Positions 14,501 through 26,500 of a stretch of DNA of 64,000 nt are shown in pieces. Under the pieces are notes generated by a model. That model saw only the letters and a program-made list of their open reading frames with translations. It was not told where the DNA came from and ran no database searches. The translations under genes were made by a program, and so were the position numbers. This stretch comes from Chionis minor (Eukaryota > Chordata > Aves > Charadriiformes > Chionididae): NCBI GenBank assembly GCA_013398295.1, contig VZSF01000866.1, positions 70,565 through 134,564 on the forward strand, in the 5' to 3' direction. The number at the start of each line of letters is the position of its first letter. Within the stretch, counting starts at the first letter, position 1.

Positions 14501-17500
14501 CGGACCAGCACCTCGTGCCACGCACACTCCAGCCTTGGGGGTTCCAGTGCACAGGGTGGCTCTTGCACCTTCCGGAGTGCTTGTTCAATGTTAGCACTGA
14601 ACATTGGATATAATGTGTTCCATGTAAATGTATGTGTGCTTAGACGTAGTAAGAGGAGGTGTGCGGTACTTTGTGCATTGTATTTTATATATTTTATTTA
14701 TATTTTATGTTTTAGGGGTGGTTTTGGCATAGGTTTATGGTTGGACTCGATGATCTTGAAGGTCTCTTCCAACCCAAGTGATTCTATGATTCTATGATTC
14801 TATGATTCTATGATATTTGATGCTTTCATCTCCAGAATGGTATTGAGGAGCGTGTCAGGCATAGCGTAGAGGTGCTAATTTGCATGCAGTGCTGTGCCAC
14901 TAGCAAAGGCATTAAAACTTTACAGTATAGCAAAAGACATTATTTAAGGTCTATAAGTCTACTGTTATTTTTACGTTAAATCCTTTCTCTTTTAATTGTA
15001 GAACTCTGCGAGAACAATGTAGGAATGCTTATAATATTAAATTACTTACTGTCCATGATTCCCTACAAAATTCCCTGCAACATAAATGTCAAATGTATAC
15101 CTAATAACCTGCAATTAGTTATTATATGCTGACATTCAGAACTGAATTACCAAGCATAAATATTAATTAAATTTGTTTTAAACATCGTTGATTAAACTGC
15201 AGTACAGAGCCCTATTATTTCTACTTGTCAAGTCTACAAAAATGTTTTTTTTCTCTTTTGTTCTCGGGCAGGTGTTATCTTATCATGCAACATGTTCGAA
15301 GGCAGAAGTTGATAAATTTAAGGTAAGGATTTAAGATTTTAGTTATTTCTGAAAATATAACAGTAAATTAAAATGGATGTAGATTATCTGAGAGAAAAGT
15401 GTTACATCAAAAGCAGAAGATATAATTAACAATGATTTACAAAGGACGTACTACTACATGTTAGGCTGTTTGGTAGGGAAGGTGGAAAAAATTTTCTGAA
15501 GGATGAAGAGGTGCAGTGATGGGCGCACAGTGGCAAAATACCATTGTCCCAGCACCAGCTGCTAGAACTCAATGTCACTGTGAGTTTGGTGGCCTCCTCA
15601 GCAAGAAGGGAAGTCATATCATGGTGGGAGGTGAGGAAGACGTGAGAGAAAATGAGAGGAACTCGAGACTTCACATGCTTATAGTATGGAAGCTGTCCTG
15701 CGTTCACTATAAAAAAAGCAGAGCATTCACTGTCAAGATTGTGCAAAGGCTCAGAAGGCTGGACGTGAAGGGTGGTGAGAAAACCTTTTCTGTAAGCACG
15801 CTGGGCAGAACTACCAAAAACTATGTGTGCTGAACATAGTGTTCTCACCGAATCCTGCCTTGCCAAGGCGTAGAGAGCAGGGGGAATGGTCTTTCATCAC
15901 TGCCAGCACTCCAGAGCTGCTTTTGGGATAGGCTTTGTCCTTTTCTGCTTGAGGAAACACTAGGGAAACTTGGTGGCCCGTTCCTCAGCTATGAGGAGTC
16001 AGTGTTGTAGAAGGCTCCTTGAAGCTATTTGGGAAGCTTTCATGGTGGGTATCAGTGTTGGTATGCAAAGTGCATTGGAGACTCTGGAGAGGTCTGGGAA
16101 GGATATCTGGACTGTTGTGACCCCTCACTGCTGGCATTCCTTGCTGTGGTTCCCTGTCACCTGTCTGGCTGAAAAATAGCTGTTTGACGGTTGTTTTGAT
16201 GCTTGGCTGGCTAGCTGCAACCTGTTCTCTGCAGCATGGGGACGGTTGTGATGGAAGGGGGAAGCTGTGGGTGACTTAGCAGAGCTGATACTGATGAGTT
16301 ACCAGCATGGAGGAGGGGCAGCTATTGCTAGTTAGTGAATTACTTTGTAGATTATTGTTCAAATGATGTCAGTGCCTTAGAACTCTCAAGTGTCAATAAC
16401 CTGGTGATATTCTCCCTCCATTGGAGTTACTGGTGCAGTTACCCACCCTTTTGTAAGCTGAAGATTAGATTACTGAATTATTGCTGGAATCAAACATGCT
16501 TGAAGATAGTTCCAACACCGCAGCCAGCAGAAAATACTTTTCTGTGCTTAATAAGTTGCATCTTATGTTTGGCAAAGGGAACACTGAACGCTCTGTGAGA
16601 GAGGGGAAATAAAAGAATAAAGGACCATAAGATTACAACCACTGGTTGTAAACAAAACAACAAAAACCCAGAGAGGACCAGTGTGTCTTGGTGGCCGTCG
16701 CCAGAGAGCTCATCCCCAGAGAGGACCATCCATCTGTGGGGTCAAATTGCTCCTGTCACCCCCCTTGCAGAGCTCTGGCAGCCAGTCTCCCTGCTGAGGT
16801 CTCCTGGGGCATCCTACCCTGAAATCACTGCTCTTTTCTCTGTTCATTACATTGTGACACTTTGTATAAGCCCTTTGTTATATTAGGGTCATCTTCTAGA
16901 CTTGACTGGCTAATAAACAATTCCTCCCTCTGGGGGTGTTTGGGGCTAAAACTGTCCCCTCTCCCTTCGGTGATTTATTGGCAGATGTCAGAGGAAATGT
17001 GTGTTATGATTTACTTGATGTTCTGGTTCAGTCAGAACAGGAACACACATACATGATAGAAACATCTAAATGATAGTAATGCCAGTAGTTCACTACTGGC
17101 TCTTGACTGACATGGCACCTAACAGTAATTAATGACTTTGAAGTGACAATACATTTGAGTTGATAGCTTTTCAACATATTACCCCAAACATACTGTAACT
17201 GGACCCCAGCAGATTGGAAAAAATTACATATTCTTCCTCTTAGTTCAAGTTGTTTATTTCCACCTTTGTCATATCTTTATAGTCTTAATAAAATGCTTTT
17301 CCATTAATTTTTATTTGCCTAAGATCTTAAGAATATTCTGATGCAAAGTGAAAAATCGTAAGTGTACTTGAAGTTTATTTTTCCTCTGTTTTTTACCAGT
17401 CAATTAATTTTATTGCATTACAGAAAGCCTAGCAAGACTAGTTAAAGTTGATTTTTTTTCTTCAAATTTTGTCAATAATTTCCTACTGTTATTGGATGAA

Positions 17501-20500
17501 TGCACAAATATACAAATGCACAAATACACCTGGTATCTTTTTAAGAATTAAACATCATCACTGTGATCAGGTTCTATAAAATAAATAACATTTATTTCTG
17601 TTGCTACTGATCCTGTCTAAGAATTAATGAAACAACAACAAAAAAACCACCTTCATAAGGAACCCGTAAGAAATTAAATACCTTTCTCCAGATGCTAGGA
17701 TGGGAAAAAAGGCAGAGCACCATTGGTTGTGGAGCTGGAAAAGGCAGAGGGAAGTTCACAGTGTGGGACAATGAAGCGTGAGTGTATGATAATGGACCAC
17801 GTAATGCAATTGGTCTATTCCATACCTGATTTCTACAATTGTCTAAAACCAAAGCAGCAATATGGATTCACACTGAATGTGTTTCTGCACATTTTTGGAA
17901 GGATTCCACTTCCGGTGTTACTAGAATATAGGTTTCACTAATAAAAATGGGGAAGTAAAGTTTGAAAATGCTTATATAATTAGAAATTGTTCTATTAATA
18001 AATGGAAAAATTTTTTCCTCAGAATAAAATCCAGTTATGTGAATCATTATTGTAAAAATTCATGTCACCAGTCCTTTTCATTATTTGCATTGTAGCTTTT
18101 GGAACTCATTAGCATGTAAGGCTAGCTGGCACGCGTTTCTCAGGAGGCCACTGTGAGGCTGACTCTGTGTAGGTACGTGCAGCTCTGCTCACCTGGATGC
18201 AGCCACCCACTCGGTCTGCTCCACGTGACCGAGGGAAGCGGGACTGGAAAATTCACCCCCTTAACCCAGTGAGCTTGTTTTAGCAATGAGCAGGGGCTTC
18301 ACCCTCCAGGTAGACAGAAGTGGAACTGCAGAGATCTGGATTCAGAGCCTGAGCAAATCCCTGTAGGATTTGTCTCTGTAGGAGATAATCCAGCCCCAGG
18401 GAAGGTGATGGGAGGTTTGCCATTGATTTCAGCAGGATGTTTGCTGGCTTTGGCTTTGGCATTTGTAAAATTATGTAGTAATGTTCTCTCTGGTGTATTC
18501 CATCTCTTTATTCATGGTAGTCAGTCTTTCGTATTGCAATTTCTAATAGAACGAGATCTCTGAAAAAAGTTAAAATTTAAGATCCAGTCCTCTTTTTATG
18601 CCAGTTTAAAATGCACGTTACGTGAAAACTTGAGTTGGTATGTGCTGTAAAATGGGTCCTCCTTCCTGAAAGCGAGTAGGTTTTTAAAATGGGGGAAAAT
18701 GCATGGAATCTTAATTGATAGTTTCAATAACAGGCAATTGAATCAGAATTAATTATTAATCAGAATTAATTGTAGGGTATCTACCATTATTCCTGTATAT
18801 GGGATATGCTCTGCACTACCATGTTCTAAGAAAGAGGGTATCGGTTTTGTGAATGATTTATAGGATTGAAATAAGAGCAATGAAAACATGCAATTTATAG
18901 TAAGTATTGTACATAGACTCTCCATTGCCAGATTATTTTACATTTATTTGTTACTCAATATTTTTCAGCTTTGATTTATTTTTTTTAGATTTAAATTATG
19001 ATGGCTTCAAAACAATCATTTAAATCTGATATACTGCTAAGTTCATATAAACGGCGCAATATTTTTTAGGTTTTCTGATACTGCATTACTGTGATAGGTA
19101 GATTTCTGATACCATTGATGTAGATACATAGAGAAAAATTGTAGTTTACTTTTCATGGCCGTTTGCAAGTAAAACAAAAACATCCACCATGAGTGCAAAC
19201 ACTTCTTGCATATCTGAGAATGTCTGTCTGACATCTTGAGCCTGATTTTTTTCACAATGTGTCTCCTCACTTGTATCTATGCAACTATACTCAATTCAAA
19301 CTGAATTTTGGCAGGATAAGCTAAAGTAATGTACCAGTGAATCATACCCATATCAATATTCATTTTATTTTTTTAAGAAGTTAGAAATAGGTGTGATTCC
19401 AAAAACTGTGGCAACTCAGTTCTCTCTTGTATTTTAGACTTAAAAGACAATTCCATTACTTCCATTATGTACTAGCGTTAGTGTTTAGCTATAAGCATTT
19501 GTATTATTGCAATAGAAAAATGTAAGACTAGTGAAGTCTGATTAATCTAAGATTGATTCTATCCTATAGCTTCATCCTGTAGTGCCAGGTTTCTTCTGAT
19601 TGAAATGCAGGCTCTTCAAGACTAAAAATAGTTGTCTTCAGACAAATATAGAAAGCCAAGATGCATGAGTAAATAATGTAGAATTGTGTCCAGGACAGGA
19701 TAGTTATAGCAGGAGTTACTGACTTCTCAGATAGTAACGAACAAGTGCTGTGACTTAGCAAGCAGTCCCATAAACACACATCACCTTTAAATTTAACTAA
19801 TATAGTTTCCAAAGAGAATATGTAAACAGTGTCCTATTATGGGTAATGTGCAAGAAGCTATTTTTAAAAAGCTAACCTAATTGTGCAGCTGTGAATGGTA
19901 TAAGCCCGATCAATATTTAATGACTATGATGCATTATTTATAACTCTGTGAGAGATTCCCTTTTTTAGGTCAAACAGCACACAGGAGAGCTACACAACAG
20001 AAAATAATGTATCACCTGCTTTACAGAATCTTCGATTCAAAGTGTAGCGTGAATAACGGTTCCTGTATTTCTCAGTTTCGTAGCCTGAGGTATGGCTAGT
20101 TAAGACCTGCCTTCACATAGGGAGGCTTTTGCATGTCTCTTAAAAACACAAGTATTTAACTAAATAACGATGGAAAGAGTTGAACCAAAAAAGGAAACAC
20201 CTTTTAGGACTGCTACTGCATATGACGGTGTAAACAGCTGAATCACGAAAGATGACGGATTTAAGTGAATTTGATACTTGGAGTGCATTGCGTGTATGAT
20301 ATAAAATGAATTTATTATTCGTGTCATGCTGTTACAATTTTATAACACCCTTAAATGCATAACAGCGGGCAGCACAATGAAAAACTGAATTTTATATATT
20401 AATTTTATCTCCAATCTCTGTGAGACTTGGGAAGGCATTCCTAGGCTATTCCTATTCCTTTGATGTGACGCCACCTTTCAGTTTAGAACTATGTTAGTTA

Positions 20501-23500
20501 CTCTTATGTTCTGGTAATTAAGTCATTTGTAGTGGTTTATAATAATTATATTATAATCTTCCTCAGTAATTAAATTTCAGAAAGGCAAGCTGGCCTTTGT
20601 GTTTTAGACCATTTATGAAATACTGCCATTTAAATCTGTATAGCTACAAAATGAGGGTTTTATGCGTTGATGATGCTGCCATTTCAAACTGTCTGGTAAC
20701 AAGGGTTTACCAAGGACCGGAGGCGTGTGATCAGACTGCAGAGTCAGTATTGCGAGCCGCGGTCCCAGCCATGCGCATGGTGAAACACATACAGCTCTTT
20801 AGAGACCCACAGTTCTACGTTAAGTGGATGGAGCTGTTCACATGCATAATATTTTTCAGATTGTCCCCCAAGACTAGTCACACAGACTCTGGGACTCCTC
20901 TTTGGCTGTTACAGGAGGGTCTGTGCTGGCACCAAGCTTTTCCCCAGTGCTATTCCAGCTGCTCAAGTTCCACTAAGAATAACGACAAAGGGGGAAAAAA
21001 ATCAGGATAAACCTTGAGGGTAAACAGGGCTTAAGTGTTAACACTGAGCTGTGTTCCTTTTTCCCTTTCGAGAAATGCACGTGTTCACAAAACGTAAAAC
21101 AGTTTATTTTCTCTGCTTTTCCACATGCACAGCCCACATAAGACAAGACCTAAAGCACAGTGTTAAGGGTTTCATGATTCACGAAACTGAGGTCTTTATT
21201 GTATTATGTTATTTCATGCACTTTTTTTATGTGCCTATGTCTTCTGTTGTCATGGAAACAAGAAGTCAGGAACACATGGCATACACTGAAAACTATTAAA
21301 AATAATAAATAATGATTAAAAATAAAATACTGGAGTTTTTATACTAGTTTCTGAAATGTGAGGTTGTCATCTGTTGACAATCAGGCTAGTGCTCTGTAGT
21401 TCAAAGATATATAAAACTGAAATATTTTTTAAATATCAGTGAAGAGAGGGAATGGCATGGAGAAGAGAAGTAGGGAAAGATAGTTTATGGTCTTTTCTCG
21501 TACAATGTTTAGGGGCATCAAATGAAATTATCAGGGTATAGATTTTAATCTAACTAAAGATCTCTGTTCAGCAAATGTAATTAAACTACGTGACCTGTCA
21601 CTGTAGATGTTAGAGTTAAAAATGATGAATTAACAGAAGGAAAAGGCAAATGAGGACTGTACGAAGGCAGTCATCTCTGGCTCAGGAAATCTCCCAAGTG
21701 CAGCTTGCCGAAGCTGAGAGGAGTGCACCAAGGAAGTATGTTTTCTCAGTTCAAAGTCTCCCCTGTTCTCGGTCACTCTCAAAGCTGAGGTACAGGGCTT
21801 AGAAGGACCTTTGATCTGACACAATACAGTTATTCTTACGTTATTAATCAGTGCCTTCCAACAGTGCTGCTTGGAAAAAAATAGGCAACTACATTCTTTG
21901 CATCAGTCTTTATCACCCAGAAAAGAAAGTGTGCCTTCCATATTTAAAATGCAGAGAAATGTGTGTTGACTTGATTGTTACTGTCATAAATCTCAGAAAT
22001 TGCAGATACCAGGGTTTCGTGAAAACTCCCAAGTTTGCTGAATTGTTTGTTTTAGTACAAGCTGTTTCTTTTCCTTTCTCAATCACCTGCTCCTGGAAGC
22101 ATTTCTGGATTGCCCTGCTAAGCTGTTCTTCAGCTCCTTGTCTCAGCACGGGGACCTGTGATTCTCAGGTGCGCTTCTAATGCAACAGCCCTTCTGATAC
22201 TGATGTTGTTACCATCATGAAACCTGTTCCAGTCTGGTAGGTTTTATTAAGAATATGGTATATAAAAGAGCAATATGACAGTTTGTTAAAAAAAAAATAA
22301 TAATTTTTAGTGTCTTCCATGAACCATTTTACAGAAATAAAGTGGGATGACTTCATTGTGTCAGAGTCATGAGAGGTACCTGTTTACAAATTACTTTTGG
22401 AGCTGTTCTACTAGGCTAGTGTCACATTACAGTGTCCACCCTAATTCTAATATTCTATTTGAATAGAAAAACCTAATGGGAATTCTGAATTTGCTTTAAA
22501 AAATGTAAACATTCAGTTTTACTGAAATTTCAACATTTTGAACTTACTAGCTTTTTAGTTGGCCAAGATGAGGTTAAATTGTTGCAAAAGGTCACTGAAA
22601 GGATTCCTCTTCTGTTTCTAAAATGACCGCTTTTATTCCTGGAATATTATATATTCCAGGTGAAAATATGGAGCTCCCGGAGTGAAATGTTCCCTTCCCT
22701 CCAGGGCAGGTATGAGTTTTCCAGGTTGTTGTGGAGGAAGGCTTTACAAGGAGTAATTTAACCTCTTGGGGCTCTGGCATTGAGCTGCCCTCCGAAAGGG
22801 CCAGGACTCTTTATTGGCTCTAGAGGGGTAAAAGGAGGTTATAGGGGTCGTGAGGAGTACCTCCACCCTGCCTGCCCACCTCTGAATATCCATCCTCTAA
22901 CTGGGGGGCACGTTCCTTGCCCTCGTGTTGTCCTATCGTCTCAGCAGGGCAAGGCACTTCTTCATGTTTTGGTTTCCCACCTGCAATGAGGGGACAGAAA
23001 TATCTGTCAAAGATTTCATCTCCATGAAAGATTTCAACATTTCTGCTTTCTCACTGCAGAATATTGTGTTGCATTTGTATGATAAGCCTGCACAAAACCA
23101 GTTTATTTTGCAGTGTAGGAGATAAGTAAATCCTGTTTCAAAAAAAATCCTTCTCTTGAGGAAAAGCTACATATGATTTGAGAGAGTTAAGGCAAAAGAA
23201 AGAAACCTGTGGCCTGGAAGCTAGATAAAGCCCACAATTTAATCATATATCCATGCCTGGGCAATTTTTTCTGTTCACTTAGAAGTCTAGTACAGTTCAC
23301 TACATGAATTTTTGAAAGGGATGGACTTCTTTCAGCAAGGAATAGGTTCTGGTCTGTGGATTAGATCAGGGCAAGAGTATAATGCAGATGTCAATAAGGA
23401 ACTTCCTGTGGAATTTTTTTAATATGCAAAAGCAAAATATTTATTCTTCAGTGTTCATCCTGTACAGAATAGTCTCTGAATACATTTACACTGTAGGTTA

Positions 23501-26500
23501 AAAAGAAGGGAGCTTTAGGGTTAGGATTAAAAAAATGTGAAAAATCAACATAAATATTATGACTGAAGTCGCACAGAAACTAGAAATACTTAATAATAAA
23601 TGACTACTGCTAAGATCAGCTAGTTCATAGTTAGACCGAAGCTTAAATCTCCTTGCTAAATAACTTATCAAGCAATAAACTTCCATCACTGAAAATAACA
23701 GAAAAGTAAAATTACGTGCATGGTCAAAACCAGTCTTTGTACTACTTTTTAAAAAAAGCCTTCTTCTGCAAAGCTGAAATAGATTTCGATTGATTTAGAT
23801 AATAATTCTAAGAACTTCTGCTATAGTCTAATGTTCTTTTACAGTACTAAAAATAGTATTCTAAGTAGTTTAAAATATTACTGACTTATTGCCTTTAATA
23901 GTTGCTGTTTTTCAGTTTCTTAGCAATTATGCACACTAATACACTGGTGCTTCAACAACAGAAATTTTCAGCAGAGGAATAATAAAACACTTGTGGTTAT
24001 TAATTTGCCCATACTGAAAAAGGTGCACTACTTTGCTGCTCTCAAATACTGCATTTTGTTATTTGCATGGGAAATCTTGTATTTCTTGCATGTTTTCATA
24101 TCCAAAACCACAATTGGTCTAGGACTTGAGAATGCTTAGAAAAACAAATCAGAAATAGCAATTGGTGGGGACATAGTATTGCTCACAGGTGAAGGTGAAA
24201 CGATTTATTATCCAATGGACTTGCTGTCTGTCCTTCAATCTGATCGGTCATCATCCTCTACAAGAATCTCTTGTCAGCTGGAAAGCATTGAGGAATAAAT
24301 ACAGTTCAGCATTGCTACACCATTTAAGCAACGACCATGCAAAAAAAGATAAGACATAGAATACATTTAAAATGTCATGCGAGCCTGAGGAATATCTGAT
24401 GAATGGTTTAAAAAAAAAATAAAAATCAACACTTGTCAAATGATAAAGTAGTATGCTTCCGTCAGTGACAGACTTGGGAATTTATATTTGGAAAGGTTTT
24501 CAAACAGGAAGAAAAATCTATCTAGGAAAGACTTGTGCACTTAAATTGTACCAGAATAATTAAAAAGAAATTGGGGTACTTCAGTGAATGATGGTACTTC
24601 AGGATTTCTTCATTGTGGTTTTATCATGGTTCTTTTGCCGTCAATAAGGAGCAAATTATTCTGCATGCAGTTGATAGACATCCCTGGGGCTAGTCCTGTA
24701 CATTACAGCTCACTGTTGTGAGACCTGCTTTCTCTGACTGGCCTGGCAAGACAATTGTACTGTTTATTTTGACTCATGGAAAAAAGAATTCTTCAAAGAC
24801 ATCCAGAAAAATGATATTTTTTCACTTAAATATTATTTCATTATAATATTTCACACTTAAAATTATTCTTTAATTTTCTCTGCTTGGATTCCTTTCGTAG
24901 CCCCAGCAGGCTGGCAGTTGTAACTGGGCATTTTCTCGTTCAAAACTCAAGTTGCTTTTCACCAGACTTTGTTTGGATTGAAATTTTCTAATTGGCTTTA
25001 ATATTATCAATGTTAATTTTAAAATTAAACAAGTCCTTAGTGATTACACTGATTTTAAAATCAGGGAAAAAATAATTTGTTTTCCTAAGCATATACCCTA
25101 CAAAAGGAAAAAATAACTTTTCTCTGTTTATTTCTGCCTCTCTACAGTGTTCTGGCTGCAAAAAGTTGTTTTTCATAAATGTTTACTGGTATTGATTTTA
25201 ATTATTAATGGCAATATTTCTATAGGCGTGTTTTTAACAAAATATTTTACGAAAGGAAACATAAATGTCCCCCAAAGGAAGAAGGCAGTGTTCTTTCAAG
25301 GCTTTTGAGATTGCCAATAAGTTCATATTAGAACTAGAACCTTTTTATAATTGAAGCATCAGAAAGTGAAGAATGGGAAATAGATGAGAAATGTTTTTCT
25401 GAGATGAATCTGTTTGGCCACTGGGTGCCATCCTTGCTCCACTTTCAGGCTGATTGCCTAGCAGCATTTCTGTTAAACTGTAAAATCCCGAAAAAGGTAA
25501 TACCAGTGCAATTTCACACCATCGTAATGTTTGTGTGTGTGCATATAGTAGAATATGTTAGTAGCACGGGCAGCGTGTCCTCCTTACACGAGTCACCGAG
25601 AGCGAGAGACTCGGGAGAAATATCCTGACGCGTTCAGCCATATTACATCCACAGTCTCATATCCAGCAATTTTTCTTTTCTTTTTTTTTTTTTTTTTTTT
25701 TTGCGTTCCTCCGTGAGCTGGTAAGAGTGAAGCTGTGCTGAAAGACCTCTTCCCACACACGAGCGTGTGAGTGACCATGCTCCTGTGCAGCATTAACTTA
25801 GGCGATGGGATTATTTGAAGGAAAAAATTACATGGATGCACACTTGTTTTCTAGATCAGTTCCTACGTGGGGTATATGGGCCTGTGCCATCCAAGCAAAA
25901 CTGTGTCTAGCATATATTATATAAAAAATATTTGTGATTACAGCCTTCTATGGGTTACTTGTTACACTCTTCCATTGTCTGCCTTGGGGGGATTCCTCTG
26001 TTGTTTAGTCTTAAAAGTCTCTTGTTTTAGTCTAGGCAAAATCCCAGGCAGAGTAAATGTACTTTCTAACAGAGAAGTTATGTCAGTTCTATGTTTTTAG
26101 TCTTTGAAATTTAAAGTGTAAACACTTTAAATGTATGAGAAATAGACCCTAGGACTTCTTGCTGCAACTGTATGGAAAATGTGCAGATTGTACTCCAGGC
26201 AGAAACAGGAAACTGAATATTTTATGAGGCCATTTCTGTGAAATGTTATGTCATTTTGTGCTTTGCAACAAGCTTACACCCTGCTCTGAACACACACACA
26301 CACACACACACATACACACGCACGCGCGCGCGCGCACGCAAAAAAGCTGAGAACGTCAGATATCGGTGTTTTCCCGTGCCTTTGTGATCCCCCTGCGCAC
26401 ACAGCACCCTGTTCGGTGTGCTTATACGTCACTCAGCTAATCCTGCTTTCTGTGCTGCCATTCAGCAGTGGGTGTTTCATCTCAGGCATACAGCAAGCTT

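Larger units (their letters stand above)
11670..15271 (+). other. PDE11A intron e5-e6 (3.6 kb)
   Basis: The intron contains a 23-bp tandem duplication right after the donor, two CR1 tail fragments (12940-13000 and 14730-14814) and a GC-richer block at 14430-14600 that is open in several frames on both strands. The block has no recognisable protein similarity. Confidence 0.85.

Noticed and set aside
20597..21010. 137-codon open frame on the plus strand
   Set aside because: It has no recognisable similarity. The sequence is GC-richer intron and chance is sufficient.
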